A stretch of DNA of 64,000 nucleotides from Hemibagrus wyckioides (taxonomy: Eukaryota > Chordata > Actinopteri > Siluriformes > Bagridae), in NCBI RefSeq assembly GCF_019097595.1, contig NC_080719.1, forward strand, positions 11,631,001 through 11,695,000, in the 5' to 3' direction. The position numbers and the translations under genes were made by a program. Below are positions 25,936 through 38,700 of the stretch, in pieces. Below the pieces are notes generated by a model, which did not search any database, was not told where the DNA came from, and saw only the letters and a list, made by a program, of their open reading frames with translations. The stretch's first letter is position 1. Each line of letters starts with the position of its first letter.

Positions 25936-26146
25936 GTAAATCTGTTTTTCTGAAAGTTTTCTACATTTTTCATCATATGATGTGGTTTTCAGTGCTCTTC
26001 CAGTTCTTTTTTATTTTGTCTGAATTGTTTTTGTGTTTTATATTTCATTATTATTGCTGGCCAGACCATTATTATTTCTTGGCTCATGTGTTCATGAGCA
26101 TTACAGAGAAAAAAGCTCCAGGGTTCAGATCCCAAGAGTTTCAGAG

Positions 26147-26203
26147 TCACTGTTATTATTAGTATTAGTATTAGTATTATTATTGTTGTTGTTGTTGTTG
26201 TTG
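26147..26203. repeat. ATT/AGT/GTT trinucleotide repeat
   Basis: TATTAG-type units followed by about eight GTT units. Confidence 0.9.
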
Positions 26204-26779
26204 GTTTGATTTAATTCATCAGTAAGTGACTTCTAAGTGAGGAATCTTTCCCACAGTCCCAACTCAGTCATTACAGCAGGGAAATGTAACATCTCTTTTC
26301 CATTACAAAAACATCCCCAAATGACAAACCTAGCTTGGATTGTTTACATGTGCTGATGATCTCTCATGGAAAAAAATCCCTTCTCAATTCTTTTTATTAC
26401 AATCTGCCTTTCCACTGCATTACGCTCCTGTAAAAAGACAAAAATTAATATTTTATATGACCACACTGTCCCTCATTTTATTCATCTCACAATTATCTGA
26501 TAACGTTTACTTTTGTAGTTTTTTTAAGTAAAGGAAGTAATGGAAGACTATGGCCTCCAGTTTAGTATGAAATGACTAACTCATCATTTTATGTTACGTG
26601 TAGAATATATTTCCCATGTAGACTTTTAAAGCATAATATGATTCTTTTTTCTGTTTGTCTTTCTGTATGTTTGTTTTCTTCTCCTTCTTGCTAGTAGGAA
26701 AGAAATGGTTTAATTATTCTGCTATTAACATGATGCCATGTGTTCAGTTAAATTCATATAAATTCAGGACATCTTTTGT

Positions 26780-26782
26780 TTT

Positions 26783-26854
<72 letters not shown>
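26780..26854. repeat. (TTTC)n microsatellite, first of a pair
   Basis: About 18 units of TTTC. A second, longer tract in the same orientation lies 124 bp downstream. Confidence 0.95.
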
Positions 26855-26977
26855 TTCTTCTCTCCTTCTTTCTTTTCATCCTTCCTTCTCCTTCATTCAT
26901 AAAGGACAATCCTGATTATGATATCACATGCTTAAAAATATTTGTGTGCAATTCCAGAGCATAGTGAGAAGAAATGC

Positions 26978-26978
26978 T

Positions 26979-27058
<80 letters not shown>

Positions 27059-27092
27059 TCCTTCCTTCTTTCTTTCTTTCTTTCTTTCTTTC
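26978..27092. repeat. (TTTC)n microsatellite, second of a pair
   Basis: About 28 units with one CTTCC interruption near 27061. Apparent Phe-Leu-Ser and Lys-Glu-Arg proteins here are repeat translations. Confidence 0.95.
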
Positions 27093-27556
27093 ATTCTTGC
27101 ATGACAAATGGTTATATTTATCTTACGTTGATCACATGATGTCATATGTTAGGTGAATGTATGAGACTCTTTTATAAAGGGAAGCCTGTATTTTAAATGT
27201 TTTTCTTGCTTTCTACCTGACTGTCACTTTGAGCTCCAGACACTGCAGTATTTCATTTATGTACACGTTTATTTTTTCCTTTTCTTTCTATTTTTACATC
27301 CTGAATAAAATGGATTTTTTTTTTTTTGCAAAATTCTCAAAACTCAGAAATGTAAACATGTGGTTTTCCTGCAGGATCATGCAAATGGAGATGACTGATA
27401 TAATATGTGCTAGAAACCCCTCCTTATTCCTGAATTATCCAACCACCACCCACCCCTACCCGAGACACACACACACAAAATGAAATCTGTGCGTCGCTAT
27501 GGCCTGACACCATACCCTGCAGGAAAATACTCTCTCCAAAGCAAACACATAGTCAC

Positions 27557-27558
<2 letters not shown>

Positions 27559-27594
<36 letters not shown>
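27559..27594. repeat. (CA)n microsatellite
   Basis: About 18 perfect CA units. Confidence 0.95.
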
Positions 27595-27598
<4 letters not shown>

Positions 27599-27777
27599 CA
27601 CTCTGTTCATACTAAAACATAAAATAAAGTCTTAAAGCACACATTTACGATCTTCAGTTGTCCCTTTGAAGAAACCCTTACAAAGAATCTTACAAAGAGA
27701 AATCCAAAACATTTAGTAGAAAAATAGTAGATAGTATATGAACCTAGGAAGGTAAAATGTAGTATTGTAGTGTATTT

Positions 27778-27860
27778 TTGTAAAGCCGCTTTGTGAACGT
27801 CAATTGTTAAATGTGTTACGGAAATAAAATTTAATTGAACTGAATGTAATTGAATAGAAG
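27778..27860 (-). mobile_element. fragment of a dispersed teleost repeat
   Basis: On the minus strand it reads TTCAATTAAATTTTATTTCC followed by an AAC-AATTG segment and AAAGCGGCTTTAC, like the 5' part of the repeats at 43735-44060 and 63616-63700 (AGCGCTTTTAACAATGG family). Confidence 0.5.
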
Positions 27861-28002
27861 TTCTCTTCCTGGATGAAAGAAGCTTTGAAGGAACTTTTTT
27901 TCTAGACCTTTATACATTACCTGTCGACACTCATTTAAAAGTGTACACTTAAATCCTGAAGTCTATTCATTGCTGCTTATAAATGAGTAATGAATAGAAT
28001 AC

Positions 28003-28094
28003 TCTGTGTGTGTGTCTGTGTGTGTGTGTGTCTGTGTGTGTGTGTGTCTCTGTGTGTGTGTGTGTGTGTGTGTGTCTGTGTGTGTGTGTGTCTC

Positions 28095-28128
<34 letters not shown>

Positions 28129-28151
28129 CTCGCACGTGCTCACACACACAC
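28003..28151. repeat. (GT)n with GTCT interruptions, then (CA)n
   Basis: About 120 bp of GT repeat with periodic TCT interruptions, followed by GGGTGGGTGCTC and a short CA run at 28140-28151 that can pair with it. Confidence 0.95.
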
Positions 28152-28369
28152 AGAGAAAGAAACCCACACACTAGCGTCACTCATTTAGCACCTCACTGAT
28201 TGCCATGGGATGGGGGGATTACTTCACCTAACCATTGTTCTTGGATTTTAGAGTAAGAGGACAAATGGAAGATAGGTGCCAGGAGAAGGACCGGAGAAGA
28301 CTAAAGAAGATAGAAAAAGAGACAAGAGAGACAGGCGAGGACGACAGAAGATGGGGAAGTGAGACTGGG

Positions 28370-28795
28370 GAAACTGGGTTTGTTTTGGACAAGAGGAGAC
28401 AGAAGAATACAGCTGGGTTTTTTTGGACAGGAGAAGAGAGTATGAGACGGGATTTGGTTTAGACATGAGGAGGCAGGAGAAAAAGACAGAAAATAGGAGA
28501 CAAAAGTCAGGGGGAGACACGGGAAGACAGAAAACAGGAGGAGACAGGGGTTTGGTTTGGACAGGAGGAGCTAGAGTTTTGGTTTGCACAGGAGGGGACA
28601 GAAGTTTAGTCTGGACAGGAGGAGATAGAGGTTTAGTCTGGACAGGAGAAGACAGGGGGAGACAGGGGATAGGTTTGGACAGAAGGAGACAGGGGTTTGT
28701 TTTGGACAGAAGGAGACAAGGGGAGACAGAAGTTTAGTCTGAACAGGAGGAGGCAGCAGGAGGCCAGGGTTTGGTTTGGACAGACTGTGTGGACT
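28370..28795. repeat. G-rich degenerate minisatellite just upstream of the first phosphatase gene
   Basis: Units of about 30-36 bp built on GACAGGAGGAGACAGGGG and TTTGGTTTGGACAGG recur to within about 25 bp of the start codon at 28818. The plus (sense) strand is purine-rich with many GGG runs. It occupies the place where a promoter or 5' UTR would be expected; no TATA box is evident in it. Confidence 0.8.
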
Positions 28796-28817
28796 TCTGA
28801 GTGTAGATCAGGCCGTG

Positions 28818-29271
28818 ATGAAGCTGCGACTCAACCTCCTGCTCCTGCTGTGCAGCTCCATCTGTCTAGAAATTCTTCATCACACTCATGCTCACACTGC
28901 AGGTAAGAACATCTTCTGAACAATTCTCATGTGTGTTTGTGTGTGTCTGTGTGTGTCTGTGTGTGTGTGTTATCTGTCTACCTTTCTGTCTGTCTTTCTG
29001 TCTTTATCCATCAGTTTGTTTAGATTTTCAAATATTTTGCAGTTTATCTTTCTATCTGTTTATGTGTATATTTATCTATCTCAGATAGTCTGTCTTTGTA
29101 AGAGTATGTCTTTTTATCCATTTATTAATCTCTCCATCTGTGTATCCATCTATTACACTATTTAGTATGTTGTCTGTGATATCTAAGAACGTTACCTTGT
29201 ATTTTCAGTATTCAATTACAAAGCAAAGAGATTATTTCACAGACATGCCCACACAGACCCAAAAAGAGAGA

Positions 29272-29328
<57 letters not shown>

Positions 29329-29463
29329 TAACGTGGAATTAAAAGTTTTGTTAGAGAAGTGCAGTAAGCAGGAGTGTCTTGCAGGAGTTTGGGTTTAGTA
29401 CTTCATGTGGGGCCTCCATGAAGGAGCAGTTCATATTTCACTTTTATTAGCTGCTGGATTACC

Positions 29464-29501
<38 letters not shown>

Positions 29502-29645
29502 GTCACAGAGTTTCATAGGATCAAGTGTAGCCAATCTCTTAAAGCTAATGAAGACACTTAATGATGCGTTTATCTGCTGACTGAAGTTTCCTCATCCATT
29601 TTTTCCCACTATTGTGTTTGTTAAACTTTTTTCATTCTCTTCACT

Positions 29646-29682
<37 letters not shown>

Positions 29683-29932
29683 GATGTGTTCAACCTCCAC
29701 TAGCTCATGCAGGAAAAATGCAATTCACTTTTATTTCCCACTTAAATGCATCCTGGTTAGAGGAGTTAGTCAGAGCAGAGATGCTCAACAGAGAGACAGA
29801 CAGTGAGAGAGACAGAAACTGGCACATGGTAAGAAAGAGAAAGAGAGTGAGAGACAGACAGAAACACAGAAAGAAAGAGATCAGACAGAGAGACAAAAAG
29901 AGAGTCAGTCTGAGAAACAGAGAGAAACACAG

Positions 29933-29963
<31 letters not shown>

Positions 29964-32900
29964 TGTAATAAATTTTGACTAGATGTCCTTTAAATATTAT
30001 ATAACTGGGTAATACTAGAGAATTTTAAGAAGCAGTATAAATATGACTCTGTCAAAAGTCATTTCGTGTTAGCTTGTGTTTATTACAGTTTTAGTCAGTT
30101 GCTTTGGCACGATCATCAAATGACACTCGTTATTCTCAAATCACTGTGTGAAGTTCTGCTAACCATTTAGACATTTTGCTGAGAGCATTTCTCATTGCTT
30201 TCACACAGAATTCTGATTTACTCATGGAGTCGTCTTTCACTTATCCTATGACGCATTGAGTAGGTCTTCAAAACTAATAAAAACTGATGACCTTCTGTTT
30301 CTAATGAGCTGTCTTACTCTCACATGCATTTATCAATATGCTGATGGTGTGCATTCGTAGAAAAGAATCTACCCGCCAGTCATACCAAATATGCTCACAG
30401 TATAATTGGGAAATGTGACAAAAGCAAGTGAGAAGGAGTGCAATTTTGTCAGCTTAACTTGTGTCAAAGAACCTCCTGAAGACCCCTTTCCCTAATAGAA
30501 TATGCTACTGATTATAACTGAGCAGATTTTGTCACTGTCATTTTCCAAAGAATTCAGTGGTGTGCAAAAATATGCGCCACATGAAAGGGGTCCAATAACC
30601 CAGTGTTTTGTGGGTAAGAGGGGAAAAGCAGAGGGGGATGAGAGTGGGGAAGGGGGTAGTAAAGAGAGGGCGAGGGAACTGCTAAAACACAAAGTCAGAC
30701 ATAAAGTGAGGGTCTAAACACTGCTGGAAGATCATCCTCATGGTAAAAAGGAGGATGTGTTTGTCTCTCACATGCCTCCCCATGCTCCTCCTTCTTAATC
30801 CCAGCATATATACACATGATTATGACTAGTCAGAAGGTCCATCCTACACAGGGCACATTCACACATACACTTACACACTGCCGACTATTTAGAGATGCCA
30901 ATACTGCCTAGAACGCATGTCTTTGGACTGAGGGAAGCAACTGAAAAAAAGCACAGAAAATCTGTCTATTAATTAGCCGTTTCTGTAATAAAGGCAGCTA
31001 TTTTTCTCACTTGGGTCATGTGATCCTCAGTGCCATTAGTAGGTGTGTGTTACATATTACAGGTTTGTGTGAAGAAAAGTCAATGGAAAGCTGTGTACAA
31101 AACTCAATTATAAGGCAAACAGATTTAGATTCATTGTGTGTGTGTGTGTGTGTGATGTCTTAGCAGTTGTTCAGTGTTCACGTCCCCCTGTTCTACTGCA
31201 TAACTGAAGAATCTGTTAGATGACGTCTTGCTTTTGCTTCTAATGAGATTTTTTTTTTTTTTTGCTTTTTTGTGAACAGCTCTTTGGGAAGCAGATCCTT
31301 CATACTGGAATGAACAAGCAAAGAATGTCCTGGATGATGCACTTAAACTCCAGCCACGGAATCACAGGGCCAAAAACATTATCCTCTTCCTCGGTGATGG
31401 TGAGTTACAGTGTTTGAAGTTAGGTTAAGGGGCAGAGTTAGAACAAAGAGAGGGGTTAGGTTGAGAGTAGAAGCCAGGGTCTGTCAATTATTTCATATCA
31501 AATATAGCATAATAGATTAATGACCTGGCTGTTGCTGTTTGACTAACAAATATCTACATAAATTAGGAGGGGGCTTTGTCTGTAACTTTTGCCCCATGAA
31601 GCCTCTGCCTATAATGCTTTGCCCGACCAGAAGATTCTGCCCATCATGGAGCTTCTCTCAATAGAAAGCTTTTTCCCAAGTTGGGCATTGCACAGTATGA
31701 TGCTTTGTCTAAGCAGGGAATCCTGTCCATCATGGTGCTTTTCACAACATAAAGCTTCAGCTTAAAAGGGGGCATCTGTCCACCATGGGGTTTATGCCCA
31801 ACACAAGTCTTTCCTAGCCATGGGATTCTATTCATCCAAATGTTTTTGTCCAGCAAGAGGCTTCTGCCCAGTTTACAGTTTTCCAACCAGAGGCTTTCGG
31901 CAACATTGGGGGCTTGACCATTATGGAGCTTTGACCATTCAAAGGTTTCTGCCCAACAACGGTCATCTACCATTATGCAGGGCTTTGTCTAGCCACGGTT
32001 TCTGCCCTGCCAGAGGTTTCTGGACAGAGAAGAGATTTGTGCCCAGCCAAGGGCTTTGGTCCAACATGGGGCTTCATGCTAATCCAGGCTTCTACCACTG
32101 TGCATTGCCTAGTTACAGACTTCAACCCAACATGGGTGCTTCTGTCAAAGCAGGGGCTTCTGCCCAACACAGTGGACTTCTTTATTCATTGTGAGGGTAT
32201 TTAATCAATATAAATACTAATTATTATTATTATTATTATTATAATTAGTAGTAGTAGTAGTAGTAATAGTAGCAGTAGTAGTATTGTATATGTATACATC
32301 AGAAAGTGTCCCTGTTTCTGTTTCTGTATTTATATGCAAGAAGAAGCATATAAGTACTTATTATACATCATTGATTTGTCACACAGGAATGGGTGTGTCC
32401 ACCGTCTCAGCTGCCCGAATCCTGAGAGGACAGATGGATGGAGGATCAGGGGAGGAGACTGTCCTCACCCTGGATACATTTCCTTACCTTGCTCTGTCAA
32501 AGGTTAAAAAGTCTATCATCACGCCATCATCATCACTCTATTATCAGCACTTCAGTATCATTAGTCTATCACCACTCCATCATCATCATCATCATAATCA
32601 TCATCCTCGTTCTATCAATATCATCTTCATTCCATCATCACTCTATCATCACCTCGTTGTTATCACCATTATTGATATCATCATCATCATCATCATCATC
32701 ATCACTACCACTCCATCACTGTAATCATCAGCAGCAGCTGAAGCAGCAGGATGACAATATAATAATGATAATGATAATAAAAAGATGATTACCATGCTGG
32801 ATCATCTCCCTATCCTCCATCACTCTCTAGAACCCAGTGAGTGAGAGTGTTGAGGAAGACAGGTAGAAATTTTAGCTGAGTTCTCTGCCATTACCTGCCT

Positions 32901-33074
32901 GTTTAACCTATCTCCTCTCAATCCACAGGCATTTGACCAGACCCCCATTGCCACACACTCCATCTGCATCATTATCACTACTAAACTACTATCTTATGTG
33001 CACTATTTCATCACTATTTTCACACACACACACACACACAACCACAGTGTATCTTATCTACCAGTTACTGGAAA

Positions 33075-33105
<31 letters not shown>

Positions 33106-35744
33106 GTGTGTGTGTTTTTAAGTCAGTTCATTATTTCAGATATTTGTGTTGTCTATTTTTACTGAAAACAGGAAGCTCTACTTTTAGCCTGCAGACATGT
33201 GACAAGGAAAAACTTCAGCATAAATTCACTTTTACACAAGAGTTTACCTGTTCCACCTTCCTACATTGTTTCTAGAAACATTTCACTGAGCTCTTTTTTA
33301 CATTAGCATGTTTGTGTTTGTGATGTGTGTGTAGACTTACAGCGTGGATAAACAGGTAGCAGACAGTGCGAGCACGGCTACAGCATACCACTGTGGTGTT
33401 AAAGCAAACTCTAAAACAGTGGGTTTAAGTGCGAGTGCCATCCCCTACGAGTGTAACACAACCTTTGGAAATGAAGTCTTCTCCGTCCTGCACCGCGCTA
33501 AATTACAAGGTATGTTAACATAAGCTAACATGACGTGGAAGTTGAAAAGTATGGGGTGCAGAGAAGAATGGATTCTCCTAAAGATCTTAATGTTTCGTGC
33601 TGTTTTAGTTCACATAACCTTTGTGTTTACAATATCTGCCTACTGTTATTGATTGATTGATGCTGTTGGTTGTCATGGTAATTCAGTGATTATAGTATAT
33701 GAAAAGTTGAATACATCTGCTAGAAAATAAGGATTTAAATCATGTCTCCCCTACTAAATTTTGGGTTTAGTGAGGCCAAGTGTTAACAGTTGAGTTAGAA
33801 TGAGGATTAGGTTTAGCATGAGAGGAGGATTTTGAGTGATTGGTGGCTAGAGTGAGGAGTTTGTTAGACTGATGATGGAGTCTGAGGAGCAGGATTAAAG
33901 TGATTGATGGTGTTATTTGAGGGGCAGGGTTAGAGTGAGAGGCAGGGTTTTGGCAAGGTGACTTACAGCAATGGATGGGGTTAGAGTGAGGGATGGGTTT
34001 ATTGAGAGGTGAGGTTAGATTGAGGGAAGGGCTTTATAGCAATGGGTGGGGTTAAATTAAGGGGTATGCAAATTAGAAGTGGGGTCACACTCATAGGCAG
34101 GGTTAGAGTGAAGGGTGGGGTTAAAGGGATGGGGTTAATTACATATCAGTATGTCTCAAATGTAACAGAATAAAACTGAAGTTCTCATAAGAGGCTGTTG
34201 TAATAACAGTAATAGAGTAGAAGTTGCAAAGGTCACATACTGATGTGTGTTTACGATTAATCTTTATGGCTTCTTGGCTACAGGACAAGTGATTATGTAG
34301 ATAAGTACGGATGTGATGATACCATAGTTATAATACATTTTTAATGGGAAATAAAGTTGAGACTTTGAGACTAATCACACACACACACACACACACACAA
34401 ACATTAAGTCTTTAATCCTGCCAACTAGCAGCACCACACTGTTATTTCATAATTCCTTCCATTCCGCACAGCGAGTGTAGCCAAAAAAACAGTGTGTGTG
34501 TATGTATGTGCGTGTGTGTGTGTCTGTGTGTGTGTGTGTGAGGTCTATGAGTATGTGCACAGTCCCTCAGGGTGGCCTGTGTGTGTATTTAAACAAGTGT
34601 GAAACATGTCCAAATATGCCAATTCAGCACTGTGTTGAGAATAACTTCACTGTGCCTGGGGTATTTTCCGGAAAACAGGAAAATGTTCTTTTATATCATG
34701 TGTTTGTTAAATAGTGTGTGCCATTTACAGGAGCTATTTATACAGTTTACAAGGAACCCTTGCATATGGGGTTCCTGAAAAATGTTGTAAGCACCACAGC
34801 TTGCTGATCATCTCCGCTGTCTACCTAAAATCCCTTAAAACAGAATACACTCCTAAAATTCTTTGACCCCTTAAGAATTTGTCAGTTGTCTTTCTGGGAT
34901 TTATGTAGAATCCTACAATAATGCATCTTCCTATCAGACAGGGAAAACAACATATTTGGGTATAAAGAAGCAATAATTATCCAATAAACTCCTTTACCCT
35001 AAGAAGCCTTCCAGTCCACCAAGTACCCTGAGCCTCTTCCTGACAGTTGGTTCATATTTTTCAAAAAAGAGATGCTTCTGAAACTCTTAATTGATTAATT
35101 CTAACCTTTAAGACTTCTCTATGAGAGACAGATCTGTATTTTAATTGTAAAGGTTCCCCCTTTAAGTTTGTTCTGGATATTCAGTTCTAGCTTCTTGCAG
35201 TACCATTTGAGTTTTTGTATATTTTGCCTGACATTCATTGTTCAGTGTGTGTGTGTGTGTGTGTGTAGGTAAATCAGTAGGCATTGTGACCACCACTCGA
35301 GTCCAGCATGCATCTCCGGCAGCAGCGTATGCCCATTCAGTGAGCCGCAGCTGGTACAGTGATTCTGATTTACCACCTGAAGCCCAGCAAGATGGCTGTG
35401 TGGACATTTCCACTCAACTCATCACCAACACCGACATTGATGTAAGACTAACACCTCACTGACACCATCATTACACACCATTTTCACCACCATTACGCAT
35501 CACCATCATGACATGTCCTCCATACTATATGTTTAAGTAATGTAAAACACCTGTGGTGCTTATAAATAATAAAATAATCAATAATGGGAAGGTGTGATGA
35601 AGCAGAGTTACTGCTAACACCCAGAATTTTACTTTACACCAGCTGATTGCTCAAATCTGGTTGGTCAGAAGGTGTGCATTATTTTTCATATAACAGCACA
35701 GCTATTTCCTGTAGTAATATGAAATATATGTTAATGTTAACATG

Positions 35745-35785
<41 letters not shown>

Positions 35786-38700
35786 CGAGAGAGGGAGGTT
35801 TGTGAGGGAATGACTGTTTATTACAGCTATAAGAGTTTTTAGCTATTTACAAACACTTAATGGATTTTAAATGTTGTATTAACATTTATAGCACATTTAT
35901 AGCATGTATAAGGTATTTTAGATTAAGGCAATAAGAATGCTTTCTAAATAGCTAGTACACCGCTAATAAGGATCCAAATTAACTTAATAATATGTAGCAA
36001 AGGTGTTATAAATTATCATTGCAATGGAATTAAATAAATAATATCTGTGCATTTAGAAAATAAAGATTATAGTTATAAACATATTTTCAGCTTGCTAATT
36101 ATATGCATGTTTTAAATATGATTAAATGATAAACACATCATCTGCTAGTAGATAATGAATTGATTTTAAGCATTGATATAATATTGGAATTTTTTTCTGT
36201 TCTCTTTGTGTGCATCAGGTTATTCTTGGAGGTGGACGGATGTACATGACACCCAAAGGCACTCCGGATCCAGAATATCCATCTTCATCATCACGGAAAG
36301 GTGACCGTGAGGACATGAGGAACCTGATCGAGGCATGGCTGGATCAGCGGAAGGTAAATAACACAGCATGAAAGTGTAAAGTTTTTTTAGATTATAATCA
36401 GCAGCGTTAAGCATAGGTAAAGGGTTCATTTGGAATAATTGAAATAAAATATACAGCCAGTATCACATTTCCGGCATTTGGCCTTATCCAGAGCGACATT
36501 TATCTAATTTTATACAACTAAGCAATTGAGGCCTTACTCAGGGGCAGCTTGGTGGACCTGGGATTTGAACTCACAACCTTCTGCTAATAGACTAACACCT
36601 TAAACACTAACCACATTTTCTTCTCATGCATTGATTCGCAACACGAATTACTACTGCAATAAAAATGTATGTCTTCATCAATTTGATGTTGTCTCGCTTA
36701 AAAGAAAGTGGCGGAGCGGACAAACTACAAAGACAATGACAATATTGTAGATTCCAACTTTTATAAGTATATTTAAAATTCTATTATTATTTATTATTAT
36801 TTCAGATGTTGAAAATAAACAAAAACATACAAAATCATAAATTCTGCAAATACTAAACATATTGTTTCCTCTGCTATGTTTCTTTCTTTTTCCTTAGGAC
36901 AGGAGTGCTCAGTATGTTTGGAATAAAGAGCAGTTTAATGCAGTGAATGTGAACACTACAGACTCTCTGATGGGTAAAATGATTGTATTTTAACAACACC
37001 ATCATGTACTGGCTTAAAAATTTAAATAGCTGTTTGTGCTGGACAAAAAAAAGCAATGTACTGAGCTTGCAAAAAAGCATAGATTGCTAAGGATTCATTG
37101 CATCATTAACACTATGACACATCTTTTACGTTTTTCCAGTTTTATGGTGAAATATCCTATATTTTTGTAAAGATGAGGTCCGATAGTCTACTTTGTTGCC
37201 CAGCTAATCACAAAATTCTCTGAAATGGTTGTCTCTCACAGGGCTGTTTGAACCTAAGGACATGAGGTTTGAGGTGTTCAGGAACCGAACACGGGATCCC
37301 TCCATTGTGGACATGACTGAAAAAGCCATTCAGATACTCAAGAAAAACCCAAATGGATTTTTCCTTTTTGTGGAAGATGAGTAGTTTTATATAAACTTAT
37401 TCAAAATTATTACTGTGTCCAAAATATTTTGTGTGCAATTGTACTGTGTATTCAACATACACTTTCTATGTTGTGACACTTCACAGCATAGAATCGATGC
37501 ATTATTTTTTTAAAAGAGGAAAATATTACATATTACAAGCTTATTACTTAAGTGTGTATGACTTTTTTAGTAAACATTTTGTTGATGCCAAAATTGTAAA
37601 ATCAGATTAAATGTATAAGTTTTTTATGTAAGTTTAATTACATTTTTAAATATTTGTTCCTGATTATGACGTGTTTATTTTATCTGAAAGGGGCAGGATC
37701 GATCATGGCCACCATGCTGGTATCGCTAAACTGGCGCTAACCGAGACAGTGATGTTCGACAAAGCAGTTCGCCGAGCATCTCAGCTCACCAAAGAGTCAG
37801 AAACACTCACCATCGTCACTGCAGATCACTCACACGTCTTCACGTTTGGCGGGAGCACACCCCGGGGGAACCCTATTTTTGGTGCGTTGTTCAGATTAGT
37901 GCTCAGATTATGTAGGGTAAAGAATGTTGTTGTGATCATGTGGGTTTTTGTGATTTTTTTATAAGGTCTGGCACCGAAGAAGGCAGATGACAGACTTCCA
38001 TTTACTAGTATCCTGTATGCTAATGGGCCCGGATATGTGCATGTAAACGGGACAAGAGCGAACGTGTCGGCAGTGGATTACTGTAAGTTTCTGTGTGAGA
38101 TGTTAACATTAACACTGGTAGAATAAAAATAAAAAATAAATAATAGCAATACTGGACTTCCTACAGAGCCAGATTGGAATAATAATCCCGCTAAATTAGC
38201 TACACAGCATCCTCTGGAAAAAGAAAGTCCTATGCAATGTGTATGAAAATCTTTAAAAAAAATTAGCTTAAGAAGCCAAAACCCTATATGGATGGGATTC
38301 ATTTCACAGGGATATAAATGAATTATTATTTATTACTTCCATTTCTTTTTAATTTTTTCCAGTCCAGATTTGCCATGATGGTGATCTTTTATGGAACAAG
38401 TTTAAATTTCAAGAGTATGTACATTAAAGCAATATTGCACAAGTATATTGAATATGATCCAAGTATGCTCTAGCTGTAGGCACAAGGTAATCACAGGTGT
38501 GATCTGATACACAGTACAACAGCAAAGCTGCAATTGTGATGTTGCTTTTATACATGGCTGTCAACAAGAAATTAATATTGAGTAACAGATTTTTGCTCCA
38601 TCAGTCAAAATAGAAGCCACAACTGGACAGAACGCTTCATAAAAGTTTTATACAGTTATATTGGAATGTTGTTGTTTAACAGTAATGCACATGTATGACC

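Noticed and set aside
25611..26162. 183-codon plus-strand frame rich in Ser, Leu, Cys and Val
   Set aside because: It is driven by the TCTG/TCTC pyrimidine repeat; no domain or splice context.
37377..37689. U12-type (minor spliceosome) reading of the AT-AA intron
   Set aside because: The donor is ATGAGT, not ATATCC; a weak TTCCTGATT near 37657 lacks the branch-point A context, and the paralogue has nothing similar.
37377..37690. Canonical GT-AG splice (GT at 37381) for phosphatase-1 intron 8
   Set aside because: It stays in frame but gives Glu-Asp-Glu-Gly-Arg, adding a residue between two metal ligands with otherwise invariant spacing. Kept as the alternative to test.
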